Assembly (NCBI GenBank): GCA_022559985.1
Contig: JAFJTR010000064.1
Span: forward strand, 119,241-183,240
Reading direction: 5' to 3'
Length of the DNA: 64,000 bases
Source of the DNA: Parastagonospora avenae f. sp. tritici 18332-5
Taxonomy: Eukaryota; Ascomycota; Dothideomycetes; Pleosporales; Phaeosphaeriaceae
The notes beneath the pieces are model-generated. The model ran no database searches and was not told the DNA's origin. It saw nothing but the letters and a program-made list of their open reading frames with translations. The translations under genes and the position numbers were made by a program. Position 1 is the first letter of the stretch; each line of letters starts with the position of its first letter. This document shows, one piece after another, positions 22,510-33,536 of the stretch.

Positions 22510-24604
22510 ATGTCTTCCGGTGCCCCTCTTGAGATTGTGGACGTCGCCACGGCACATGTGCCAGACTCCAAGGACGAGTACATTTTGGAAAAGCGCGAGT
22601 CGCTGAGCTCTACCAAAAATGATCTCGTCGGCCCTAATGGCGAGCTATATCCCACGGATGAAGAATGGACTTCGCTTCGCCGCGTGTATGGCAAAGTGAA
22701 CTGGATGATCTATATAATCGGTATCGTAGAGATGTGCGAACGATTCGCCTACTATGGCACCACCGCTGTTTGTAGGTCAACCGTAATACTGCAAGCTGTG
22801 ATTACGCTAACATGCTATAGTTGTCAACTTCATTCAGCAATCTCTACCAACCGAGGGACCATTCCCCGAAGCTGGTGCTGCTGGCACCAATGGTCAACCA
22901 GGAGCTCTGGGTATGGGACAAAGGGCCTCGACCGGACTTGTGCAGTTCAATCAGTTTTTCTCATATATCATGCCTATGATTGGTCAGTTCTTGCATGAGA
23001 TTAGAACAATAACACGGACTGACACTATTCTAGGCGGATGGCTTGCTGACGAATATTGGGGCAAGTTCAAAACTATCTATGTCGCGATCGTTGTGGCTAC
23101 ATTTGGACACATTCTCATTCTCATCGCTGCTATTCCACAAGTAATTGCATCCCCGAAAGGAGCTCTCGCGTCCTTCATCCTTGGTCTGATCTTGTTCGGT
23201 ACCGGTGTTGGATTCTTCAAGGCCTGTATTTCGCCGCTCATCGCTGAACAGTGTGTTGTCTCCAGCACTTCTGATGTGAAGACTACTGACAACGCTCCAG
23301 ATACGAAGCTTCGCACCCAAGAGCATATATCAGGACTGAAGCTAATGGCGAGCGTGTCATCGTCGACCCAGGGATCACGTATTCTCGTATTTACATGCGC
23401 TACTATCTATTGATCAATGTCGGAGCTCTGGTCGGTCAGATCTCCATGGTTTATGCTGAGAAATATGTGGTACGTCTTCCCGCCTCGAAGGACACTTTTA
23501 TCGACCGCACATGCTAACCAATGGCGCCTCCATGTAGGGCTTCTGGCTATCTTACCTTCTACCGACCATTCTCTTCATCTTCTGCCCGATTCTTATGATG
23601 GCCTTCAGCAAGCATTATGTCAAGAAGCCGCCGCAGGGAGACGTTGCCGTTAAGTCTTTGCGTCTCTATGGGCTTGCACTGAAGGGCCAATTCTCGCTCA
23701 ACCCCATCCGCACCTGGAAGAACCTCTCCTCTCCTGATCTCTGGGAGAACGTCAAACCCAGCAGGGTCTCCAACAAACCGAAGTGGATGACCTTTGACGA
23801 TGCTTGGGTGGATGAAGTGCGTCGTGGCTTCAAAGCGTGTTATGTCTTCCTCTGGCTTCCAATCTTCTGGCTTCCGTACGGACAGGTAAGGAGTTCAAGG
23901 CATACTCGCGTGAAAATTTGCTAATTCAAACGCCACAGATGACATCTAACCTCGTCTCACAAGCATCGACAATGGAACTCAACGGCGTCCCGAACGACAT
24001 CATCCACAACTTGAACCCTATCACGCTTCTCATCATGATCCCAATCTTCGACAAGTTCATCTACCCGGCGATAGCCCGTGTAGGTCTCAACTTCACGCCA
24101 CTTAAGAAGATCTCGGCTGGATTCGTGTTCGCAATGTTCAGTATGATTGCAGCTGCAGTCATACAACACTCCATCTACCAGAAGTCGCCCTGTGGAAAAT
24201 ACCCAGGCACCTGCGATGAGCCACCAAACCTTTCGGTATGGGTACAAACTCCCGCTTATGTCATGATCGCCTTTTCGGAAATATTTGCCTCCATCACCGG
24301 TCTCGAGTACGCCTACACCAAGGCGCCCAAGAATATGCGCTCACTGGTCACGGGCGTATTCTGGTTCACGCACGCGTTTTCGTCAGCCATCGCTCAGGCC
24401 TTTGTTCCACTGGCCGATGACCCGCTTTTGGTCTGGCTCTACGTTTCTATTACTATCTTGACTTTCATTGGCTGGGTTGGCTTCTCGTGGACTTTCAGGT
24501 CTTTGGATAAGGAGAATGATGCACTTGACAAGTTGCCTGAGGGTGGTTTCCAGTCAGCATCGGAGAGCGGTTCGGCGAACAATGTTGCGGTGAACAAGGC
24601 TTGA
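22510..24604 (+). CDS. POT/PTR2-family proton-coupled oligopeptide transporter
   Basis: Six exons: 22510-22771, 22821-22982, 23034-23250, 23301-23469, 23538-23885, 23939-24604; 607 residues. POT signature pieces: 'MCERFAYYGTTAVFVNFIQQ' in helix 1 (E-x-F-x-Y-Y-G), 'GGWLADEYWGKFKTI', 'FGTGVGFFKACISPLIAEQ', 'SRIYMRYYLLINVGALVGQ' and 'EIFASITGLEYAYTKAPKNMRS' near the C-terminus. The exon 3/4 joint restores the conserved 'AEQY...RTEANGERVIVDP' segment, which reading through would destroy. Plasma-membrane importer of di- and tripeptides by homology. May or may not belong to the isocyanide locus. Confidence 0.93.
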
Positions 24605-24974
24605 GAAAATGATGGTTTAGGTCACGGTAGTACAGCGAAGTCAAGTTGAGCGTGCATTGTACACCTACAAAGACCAGATGGGGCATAGCCGAATACTTTC
24701 AATATTTATGGCTCATTAGAAGTTCAGTTTAAAGAACAATGTGATGTCACTATGAACGATACCTGAGCTTGGCGCTGTCGTAAGCTTCGCCCAAAATTAC
24801 ATATAAGTAACATCGTTACAATGTTCTCAAGCAATTATTTTCATATCATCGAATGATCTTGGATTGACTCCTTCGAATTCTGATCTTGAAACTACCTGCT
24901 TTACGAATCCTCATATTCTCTGTACGGGCCAGATCGGCAGACACCTCCTCCAGAACGACAAATTGGCAGACGAC
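24605..24974. other. Intergenic
   Basis: Short 3' flank of the transporter; nothing recognised. Confidence 0.4.
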
Positions 24975-25877
24975 ATGTCCTCACTGCCTAATTCGCCCAT
25001 TGCGCCTAGCGCTCAGCCAGGTCGATGCTCGCTCCGCTTCTCCGCAGACCTCCTCGTCTTTCACCAGCCCGCTCCTCGCGCTTCCTGGTGAAATTCAAAA
25101 TATCATCTATGAGTATGCCCTTACCACGGAATATGGCGTATCCCTACTTCCTGGCAACCGCGATAGACCACGGCAATTCTTCGTGCGCACGCCCAATGAT
25201 GGACTCAGCCTACTGAGGCAAAATCGATCAAGGGTGGTTTCAACCAGCTTAGACTCACATGCCGCCGGTTATAACACGAGACTGCCGGGACTGAGGTTAA
25301 GTTCAACGAAGTCTTTGTCTTTGGTGAACCTGAGGTCCCAGGCCCTGCACAGCTGCTCAGTGAGTTTCTTGCGGGATGTGCAAACGAGAAGGCTACATGG
25401 TTCCAAGATGTCGCACTCTGCCACGACGATGATATGGAAGGTTTCTGGATGGAGCAGAAGGCTCATATGATGCCTGTAGCAATGCTTTGTCGCAGTCAGA
25501 CCCATACGAATGTTCGATACATGTTGCGAGCACTAGACATCCGTGACGTGGGACTGGGGTGGCTTGTGAAAGTAGGTCTCTATCTAGCACTTGCATTTCG
25601 CGAGAGAGATCTGCGGTCCTCAGTCACCAATGCCAGTGAGCTTGGCAGCCTGGTAGATGAAATGGAGGACGCTGCCGAATCGGATTGGTTCAGCGATCCC
25701 GAGCGCCGCATCCTTCGGAACCTACCAAGCTTCTGATTCTGGCCTTTCGATACACGTCCCTTGCCAGCTCATATTGATGACGCAGAATTGAAATCGCTAA
25801 TTTCCGCGTGGAATGATGTACTTGACGATGGATTTTGCATCCCGGCGTTCAAGCGATGGACCAATGAGGGGATTTGA
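24975..25877 (+). pseudogene. Decayed 'LPGEIQNIIYEYAL' family gene
   Basis: Member of the large fungal family with an F-box-like N-terminal motif, here 'LLALPGEIQNIIYEYALTTE' (from about 25075). The reading frame breaks: a one-base shift near 25205-25215 moves into the frame 'TEAKSIKGGFNQLRLTCRRL', which then meets TAA at 25269 where the family has Tyr ('CRRLYHETAG'). The frame continues for 155 codons to TGA at 25733 and, after it, 'FWPFDTRPLPAHIDDAELKSLI' up to a genuine-looking end at 25877. There is also a shift between the ATG leader at 24975 and the motif. So at least three disabling changes. Paralog of the broken gene that follows. Confidence 0.75.
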
Positions 25878-26270
25878 GCCTCGTAGTCTCTTTTTAGGCA
25901 AGTGTAGTCACAATGTCGAATTCTTTTAGCAGGTAAATAGTCGGATACCCCAGGAGATCGGATCTATGACGCGAGACGCCGGATGCTTGAGTAGCCCGCG
26001 AAAGGGCATTTCCGGACCAGAGACTTTTGTGACACTTCTTAGTAATAAATTGAAAGCACTGCTTCCGCATGTACCTTCACCTTCACCCATCACCTGTGCC
26101 TCATTTCCCAAAATTCGCTATTTAACGGCGGGAACGTGAACATTGCTCAGCGCCTGCTGTCGCATAAGTAACAACTGCGTCACCACATCTCGTCGTCCGA
26201 CTCCAGCTGAATAGTTGACCACGCTGTTCTTCAACTTGGTTCGACCGCTCAAGACCCAGGATACTACACC
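25878..26270. other. Intergenic between two decayed paralogs
   Basis: Nothing recognised beyond promoter-like sequence of the next gene. Confidence 0.4.
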
Positions 26271-27480
26271 ATGCCGACTACTCTTCCAAATCCAACTCTC
26301 AAGTAAGCGCGGTTATACGCGACAGCAATAGAACTGTACTAACCGCTGACCTTCTCCAGGCGCAAGGCCGACGGAGCACTGCCCGCACCTCCTCCGCCAC
26401 CTCCACCAGCTAGGTAAACGACGCCAAAGAGATGGACGTACATTTTCACTAACTATATCATAACAGAATGAAGCGAGCGAAGGAAAGCAGTCTGCAGATA
26501 CTGCAGCGAAGTGCCATTGCAGAACAACTTCAGAGTCCGCTGCTACAACTGTCCGGAGAATTGCGGAACTGTATCTACGAGCTCGCTCTTTCATCAGAGA
26601 TGCCTCTAGTCTTTCAATCTGATGACAATTGCAAGCGGTCAAATCTTCAGCGTTGATGCGACGACATCGCCCCACGAGCTTTTCGAGTTCAACCAAATGA
26701 AGTTCACTTGCTGCCAGCTCTACGACGAGACGGCTTGTCTCGAGTCGAAAAGTAGCCAGTGTACAGCAATGATTCTCAAGAGCCTGCACAGTTATTCAGC
26801 AAGTCTTTGGGGGCTACAAATGTCGGCAAGATAGCCTGGCTCACACAAGTCACGTTGGACCTAACAATGAGCGATTACAGCATGGTAGACATGATTGAGA
26901 GCCCATCCTACCGTCGACATGTAGCTCAATTTGCACGCAACAATCCCCGGGCCAAAATCGACTACATCATCCGCGATTCCCGAGGCGATCATGTTGATAC
27001 TTTACCTGGCTTCTCGATGGGCACGCGCCCTGCCAGGTTCATGAACAAAGGCATCTGGCTCTCACATCTGCTCCGATCGATTGACCTGCGCGGCATTATG
27101 CCGGTTGGGCAGAGATGTCAACAAGCCAGCCATGCCAGGCATTTGAGCTCGAGTCTAACCTATTGAAGTAACTGCTAGGCCTATATGGGCTGCCGCTAAA
27201 CTCTAAAGGGTAATCATCAAGCTAAGGTTGACCCTCTGGCTGGCTTGTTGACATCTCTGCGGTGGGGACGTCACTTACCGATCAGTACCCGTACTGCCAT
27301 CATAGAGGCCAGTCAGAAAATAGCTGGGAGTGGCTCAATGTTCCAAATCTGAAGTTCTGGCCAGGCGAGAAGGTCTTGAGGGAGGACTTTGAACGAGATT
27401 TAATTCTTGACTGGGCGAACGCAGAAGCCGCGAAAGTCTACGTTGAGGATGCCAAAATCTGGATCAAGAATAGCATCTGA
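26271..27480 (+). pseudogene. Decayed paralog, split by a MITE
   Basis: Exon 1 26271-26302 and exon 2 26360-26413 (ending in a run of eight prolines and Ala-Arg) splice cleanly to exon 3 from 26467, which has the family motif 'LLQLSGELRNCIYELALSSE'. The frame then shifts near 26620 to continue 'IASGQIFSVD...FTCCQLYDETACLE' and again near 26753 to 'VYSNDSQEPAQLFSKSLG...DLRGIMPVG'. At 27110 a 150-bp transposable element interrupts the gene; removing it and one copy of the 8-bp target duplication restores the same frame through to the stop at 27480. Two small shifts plus the insertion make it a pseudogene. The normal function of the family is not known to me. Confidence 0.8.
27110..27259. mobile_element. 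hAT-like MITE, 150 bp
   Basis: Perfect 23-bp terminal inverted repeats (27110-27132 and 27237-27259) beginning CAGAGATGTCAACAAG. Flanks are CGGTTGGG (27102-27109) and CGGTGGGG (27260-27267), an 8-bp target duplication with one mismatch, as hAT transposons make. No coding capacity. It sits inside the preceding pseudogene. Perfect ends point to a recent insertion. Confidence 0.88.
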
Positions 27481-27858
27481 AGGCAAGCTTCCTTGCTGCA
27501 ACTTGTGCACATTTGCAGTCGGACACTGGATAGCCGGCAAGGCTGAATTACCATCTCTCATTGCTATATACTATGACACGGAAGAGGAGATGAAGTGCTT
27601 GCCTTAACATGCCAACTTCCTGAACATCAAGTGAAGTTATCAAGAAGTTCAAATCACAACCCGGATGAGTACTTCTCTTGAGCCACAAATACATGGACAC
27701 ATCAAACATCAATAAACTCCATACCTTCACATCTAAATCAGATTCAAGATCTCACCTCACTGCAGTCCATCAACATTCTCCCTCCCAATGGAAGCCAAAT
27801 ACACATTCCACGAGAAACTCCACGTTTCTGCTTCCCTAGCAAACTGAGACCTTTATAC

Positions 27859-28060
27859 TACTAGGCTCCGGCAAAATTCGCGTCTGCTCTACGCATGCGC
27901 ACAGTAATCTAATAGTCGCGCAGTTAATAAGTTTACAAAGAAGTCTATATATGTTTAGTGCTATAAGATAACTTATCTAGCTCTATAAAATGTTATCTAG
28001 GCTGCCTATTTACCTGTTCTGATGGGTGAGGGCAGACAGGAATTTTGCCGGGGCCTGGTG
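27859..28060. mobile_element. MITE with CACYAGG ends and 4-bp TSD, copy A
   Basis: Terminal inverted repeats of about 28 bp with few mismatches: left end starts TACTAGGCTCCGGCAAAATT, right end (reverse complement) CACCAGGCCCCGGCAAAATT. Flanked by ATAC at 27855-27858 and 28061-28064, an exact 4-bp duplication. The interior is AT-rich and non-coding. The ends match those of the element at 38495. Superfamily uncertain (CACTA-like ends, but the TSD length also fits Sola or Ginger types). Confidence 0.8.
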
Positions 28061-29377
28061 ATACCATTCACACTCATACCCTCTCCACCTGTAACTTCTC
28101 GCCGTGGCGTACTCGCAACCTGGCGAAAACTGCTTTTCTCCACCAGAAAAATGTGAGCTCACCTCCGCAAACCATGTCATCAAGGACTACGAGAAGAACA
28201 AAAAAGCACGTAACACGTAATGATTGTGCGATTACATATTAACGTAGGAAAGAACTACGGTGTGCGAAAAGCATGATATTGATCCTTGATGGAAACGTTG
28301 AGTACTTTCGATTGTGACGACATAAAACAATGAGATGTTGGGTAAAAACTGGGCTGTGATCATGTCCACCAGTGGCTCACAATGTTGATCTGAATCTCAA
28401 TCGATCCATGTACTCAACGTGTAGCATAACATGCCCATCCCATTCAAGCTCAATTCCGTCTGGTCTCACTCTTCTCGTCTCAATGTGAGAACAGGAAAGA
28501 AGCTCCGAATCTCATCAGGTTCGCAGCTATCTCCAATTGCACGTCTTCCAGAACGAGCCACACGAAGTAAGCTTCGCAAGACGGGAGAGGCGGTGAAGTC
28601 CGAATCTACAGACTATCGTTTCAGCAACATGCAGCCCTCTACCCACCTCCACTCCCCATCCACTCCCACTGGTTAATTCCTGCCAAAGCCGCGATATACG
28701 CCGCGGCTACATATGCGTAACCCCAACGCGATCACCCATCATGCCCCGGCTAAAACACCCGTACCCACCGCATGCACAAAAGGACCGAGGCTCTTATCCG
28801 CACCTCCTCCCCAAGGAACGAACGGCACCTAGGTATTTGATATTTTCAGCTCCGCGGGCCATCGAGATGGTAGGGCAATGCCTGCATCCGAGCCGCGTGC
28901 GCAAGGGATGTGCTGCCGGGATGCGTGTGGAAATGAATGGTTCGCGGTGTATACATGAAACGTAAAAGCTCGAGCTACCTTGACTCGTTGCATCTGCTGC
29001 TTCTGGACGTATATTGTCGATCTACATACGCAGAGATTTGATTCTGGAAGTAAGTGTGGATGGGGTTATATGTATCTGAAACACTTATCAGTAGGACTAG
29101 GGACTTGGTGCTTGGCAGCTAGTGGAAAAGGTGTGGCAGGGGAGATATTGGCATTGGCGGATTCGAGTTGTATTGTGATAGGTATGTCGGATCTGGCCCC
29201 CACGAGTTGGTAATACAGATCACTGGAACGTGTCTGCAGGTTAGGATATCGGGCCTTTCCTTTCGATTGCACGTCGGCTCGACCCATCGCTCGGTCCCGC
29301 CGTCTATGCACTATTCGGATCGATACCTCCGTTGCGGCCATATGCGCCGCCTGTTGGGTGACTGCGCTGGCCAATCC
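28061..29377. other. Intergenic, no gene seen
   Basis: Short open frames only. No domain, RNA or further repeat was recognised between the MITE and the GMF gene. Confidence 0.4.
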
Positions 29378-29976
29378 TCACTGCTCCTTCAGCTTGTCCT
29401 CAATCTCGTCCAGATCCTCGGGACTGTCAATCTCGATGATGCGGTTGACCTCGCTCGTATTGCGCATTAGCTCTTTTGCGCCGGCGTACAGCATCTTGAC
29501 TTCGCTGTTGCATGTGATCGGGAGGTAGTACAGCATGACGTAAGGTACTGAGAGACGGCCGGAGTCCTGGGAGAGGATGAGTCTGGGATTGTCCGCGTAA
29601 CTTGCCATACGACGTACCAGTGTCAAGGGATAGCTCAGTAGGATGAATCTCGGCGCATGGTCCGGTAGCTCTTCTGATAGACTACCGACGTCATTGTACA
29701 CCTCGTCGTCGACGGGTCGGACCTCGAGCGTCTTCTTGTCGATTTCGTCTGGCCGGCATATCAGCCTCCAGAAGGCGCGGAGTGCGTTCTGATCATGTAT
29801 GGAGCGTACATATGACTGCCTGGGGGTCTTTGGCGCGCGAGGTGCCGAGGCGGAATTTGCGCAGCTTCGTTTTGGTTTCGTCGGAGAAGGTGTAGAGGCG
29901 GGCTTCCGAAGACTGTGGGCTATAATTAGCAGTGACGCAGTGAGTGAGGACGCGCTGGCACAGCAAAACCTACCAT
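29378..29976 (-). CDS. Glia maturation factor (GMF), ADF-H family
   Basis: Exons 29976-29974 (the ATG alone), 29912-29810, 29748-29618, 29566-29378; 141 residues, the usual GMF length. Coding begins with Met at the very end of exon 1, then 'SSEARLYTFSDETKTKLRKF' and 'GTSRAKDPQAVIYEIDKKT', 'LPDHAPRFILLSYPLTLDSGRLSVPYV', 'YYLPITCNSEVKMLYAGAKELMRN'. These are hallmark GMF stretches. GMF binds Arp2/3 and debranches actin; in fungi it acts at cortical actin patches. The third intron (51 nt) has no stop and keeps frame if retained, adding 17 residues inside the domain, so naive prediction would miss it. Intact. Confidence 0.95.
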
Positions 29977-30218
29977 CTTGTTGTCGAATAGGAGCAGGAA
30001 TGTGCGACAAGAAGGTGGGACGATGTTAAACTTCGCGCGTTGTTTCGCGATAGCAGAGGCGCTGGCGTAGGGCTGAGAATGAGGGGCTAGCGGGGTCTCG
30101 TTCGGAGCTAGTCCAGATGATAGTTCCACACGACGCATCACAGACTCATGGCCATTGTTCTTTGCAAACCTTCTAAAGCCATTCAATAATTCATCTGGAG
30201 GGCCCCTGCATATCTCTC
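29977..30218. promoter_or_regulatory. Short divergent promoter, GMF / MoaB-like gene
   Basis: 242 bp separate the GMF ATG (minus) and the next ATG (plus); part is the GMF 5' leader exon. A compact bidirectional promoter. Confidence 0.5.
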
Positions 30219-31346
30219 ATGTTCAGTAGAATCAGCCAAGTTGCCAGACACCTGTCCCGACCCGTACCGAACTTTGCGCACGTGTCCGCGGCGAGTTTCC
30301 GACCATCGTTAACGTCATCAGTCATGTCCACCGCAACACAACAGCAAAAGGGGCTGATTCACACGGCGGCGTGCTTGATAATAGGAGACGAGGTGCTAGG
30401 CGGCAAGGTATGGATGTGCAGCACTACTGTGGTTCATTGACTTACTCTGCGACAGACTGTTGATACAAACTCGGTAAGTTATATGACCTGCTCCTTAACT
30501 TGAAGCTAATGAAGATAGGCGTACTTTGCCAAATGGTGCTTCTCGCTAGGCATCAATTTGCGACGAGTAGAAGTGATTGCCGACGATGAGGGTGAGATCG
30601 TCGAGGCAGTCCAGCGCATGTCGAAGAACTACGATATGGTGGTCACTTCAGGGGGTATCGGACCAACGTAAGACATATGGCTTGACGCTACACCAGCCGC
30701 CGCTGACAGTCCCGCCCCTAGACACGACGACATCACGTACCAGTCCATCGCCAAGGCGTTTGGTTTGCAGTTGAAGCTACACGATGCGGCGTTTAAGAGG
30801 ATGAAGCAGCTTTCGAAGCCGCACAAGTCACAGCCAGACTTTAGCTGGGACGTGCCATCCGCTGCACTAACGGCCAAGAAGCGCATGGTCGAATTGCCGC
30901 TAGACGACAAAGTACCAGATGAGGACCAAGTCATTTTTGTCAACGAGACGCTGTGGGTACCCGTCAGTGTGGTGAACGGCAACGTGCACATTCTGCCAGG
31001 CGTGCCGAGGCTGTTCGAAGCCATGATAGATGGCATGAAGCCGCGCATCCTTCCACGGTTGACAGACCCAGAGGGCAAAGGCGTGCTACGCATCCTCATC
31101 TCAACCCCACTGGCTGAGAGCGCTGTCGCGGGCTACCTCACTGAGCTGGCGGCCAAGGCTGAACCCAAGGGCGTCAAGGTGGGGAGCTACCCACGCTGGG
31201 GCAAGGATCACAACACGGTGACGCTCGTTGGCCGGGACCGCGAGTTCATGGAGAGTCTCGTGCCGGAAGTCGAAGCAGCGGTCAAGGGACGGCGCGTATC
31301 TGTCGAAGGAGAAGACGACGCGGACACGTCAGACAAGGACTCGTAG
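30219..31346 (+). CDS. MoaB/CinA-type molybdopterin-binding domain protein
   Basis: Exons 30219-30407, 30456-30473 (18 nt), 30519-30667, 30722-31346; 326 residues. The N-terminus (about 35 residues, Arg/Ser/Ala-rich, no acid) looks like a mitochondrial presequence. The MPT-binding fold follows: 'AACLIIGDEVLGGKTVDTNSAYFAKW', 'VEVIADDEGEIVEAV', 'YDMVVTSGGIGPTHDDITYQSIAKAF' and 'PVSVVNGNVHILPGVPRLFEAM'. The tiny second exon encodes T-V-D-T-N-S, part of the conserved GDE...DTN motif, so it is real. Fungal relatives are annotated as molybdenum-cofactor or CinA/FAD-synthetase-like; the substrate (for example a nicotinamide or FAD-related nucleotide) is unresolved. Acidic C-terminus. Confidence 0.9.
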
Positions 31347-32736
31347 CGCAGCTGGTGGTGATCTGACACTTGGTTGCACGCTATAGAATGTAATAAATAT
31401 TGGACGTGTAGCGGTGCAGCTCAGGGGAAGACATGTCGTCGAAATAGACTGGTGAAGACGCTGCAAGAGGATCCTAGAATAGGCGTCAGCCAACATGCTT
31501 CTCGAAGCTCTGTCGAACCCCCTTCCAGCCGTGTCCCACCCGACTAGCAGAATGCGGGCGGGCAATAGATGGGTGATGCTGATAAGACCAATGATAGCGA
31601 TAGAGGTGAGATTCGGCCTTGCACCCATTACTTTTTGCATTTCCAATGGCGCCGGCTAGGGGAGTGTCTTGCGTGCGCTGCTTTGGGCGTCTCGCGTGCG
31701 TGTGGCACCCAATGACGGGGGTTCACCTGGGCAGCGCCCGCATGAGATGAGTGTCACATGGGCGGGACGAGACGAGAGACTGGAGTGGAAAAAATTGGGA
31801 GAGAAATATTGGAGTGGTGTCAGGAGGCGGGCTGGCCGCGAATTGTTTCCGTGGAAGATGTGATGTGCTGTTTAGACTTCTGGACCTGGCGCTGCTCCGT
31901 CGACGCGAACGCGACACGTTCACCCACGGGCGGTGCTCTCTATGGCTCGACGGGCGGTGGGAGCGGTGGGTGCTCGGAGTAGCATGGCGCATGGGTCGCG
32001 GAGGACTGCCAGGACCATGTGTGCGTGCCTTGGCCGCTTTACCCGGGCAGGGAGTGCAAGGTTACGGCTGCTGGCCTCTCTCACGCTGGCGGCCATGGTG
32101 TTGCTGGCCCGACACGCGAATTGCAGCACTCCTAGGCACATGTAGGGTCTGGGAGGTGGTGTTGCTAGCAGCGCCGGGCATGCATTCACAGCAGGCCCGT
32201 TCGTGCATCGGCCCAAGGGTTGGCCTATAGCGCACGTCTAGGATGGGATAGGCAGTCAGAACGAACGGTGGGGATCCCTTTTCGTGGGTCGTGGGCGTCT
32301 TCTGCACAGAGCGCTTAGGACGCAGATGGTGGCGCGCCGAATCAGCGCGCACGTTAGCCCAGACAGGGCCCCAGACAAGCTACCGCCGTTTTTGCTGCAG
32401 CCGAACAGTGACCTGCTCAGTGCTCCCGTTTCCTTCCAGTTCAATACCGCGACCGCTCCCTGCTGCTGCACTGCTGCACTCTCCCTTCACCTGCACGCCA
32501 GCGCTGCCATCACCGTCACCACCGCCCAGCACTCGCTCACGGCACCGCCCAATTGCGCATTCTGCCTGTTGCGCCCCGTAAGCTGCCGCCTCGCCTCCCT
32601 TGATCGTCGACGGTCGACTCGCCCTCCCGCCTCCCCAATTGTGCCCAGACCCGCGTCTAGCTTCCTCGCACCGCGACGAGCCCCAACAACAACGTCCCCA
32701 CAGTGTCCTCTCACACACTCACACACGCAACACACA
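31347..32736. other. Intergenic, long GC-rich Ras leader region
   Basis: No gene recognised. The last 400 bp before the Ras ATG are C/T-rich with CA repeats immediately upstream, as in leaders of highly expressed fungal genes. Confidence 0.4.
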
Positions 32737-33536
32737 ATGGCATCAAAGGTGCGTCCCCCCGCCCGTCAATACCGCGACTCCTGCTGACATGCGCGCAGTT
32801 TCTCCGAGAATACAAGCTGGTGGTAGTAGGCGGCGGCGGTGTAGGAAAGTCCTGCCTGACCATCCAGCTAATCCAGAGCCACTTCGTCGACGAATATGAC
32901 CCGACCATTGAGGGTGAGTGATGCCGCCGAAAGTGGACCGACCCCCGAACTAACTCCCCCTCCCCAGACTCGTACCGCAAGCAGTGTGTCATCGACGACG
33001 AGGTTGCGCTGCTCGACGTGCTCGACACCGCCGGCCAGGAGGAGTACTCGGCGATGCGGGAGCAGTACATGCGCACAGGCGAAGGCTTCCTGCTCGTCTA
33101 CTCGATAACCGACCGCCAGAGCTTCGAGGAGATCATGACCTTCCAGCAGCAGATCCTAAGAGTAAAGGACAAGGACTACTTCCCCATGATTGTCGTCGGC
33201 AACAAGTGCGATCTCGACGGCGAGAGGCAGGTTTCAACACAAGGTACGTCAATGTCTCATCCCTGACCGCGGCCCCGGTGCACGCTAACCTCGCCTACAG
33301 AGGGCCAGACGCTGGCCAACAACTTTGGCTGCAAATTCATCGAGACATCGGCCAAATCCCGCATCAACGTCGACAACGCCTTCTACGACATTGTACGAGA
33401 GATCCGCAGATACAACAAGGAGATGTCATCATACACGGGCGCCCCCTCGGGCGGCCACGGCTCCAACGGCATCCAGAAGATGGGAATTGAGGACGACTCA
33501 GAGAAGAAGGGCTGCTGTGGCTGCGTAGTAATGTAA
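32737..33536 (+). CDS. RAS: Ras small GTPase (RasA/Ras1 type)
   Basis: Exons 32737-32748 (12 nt: M-A-S-K), 32799-32913, 32968-33243, 33301-33536; 212 residues. All GTPase boxes are present: P-loop 'VVVGGGGVGKSCLTIQ', effector 'YDPTIEDSYRKQ', switch II 'DVLDTAGQEEYSAMREQY', 'VGNKCDL', 'ETSAK'. C-terminus 'GCCGCVVM' is a CAAX box (CVVM) for farnesylation with two extra Cys suited to palmitoylation, so it sits at the plasma membrane. The second P-loop Gly replacing Ala is normal for fungal RasA. It controls growth polarity, development and cAMP/MAPK signalling in relatives. Intact. Confidence 0.97.
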
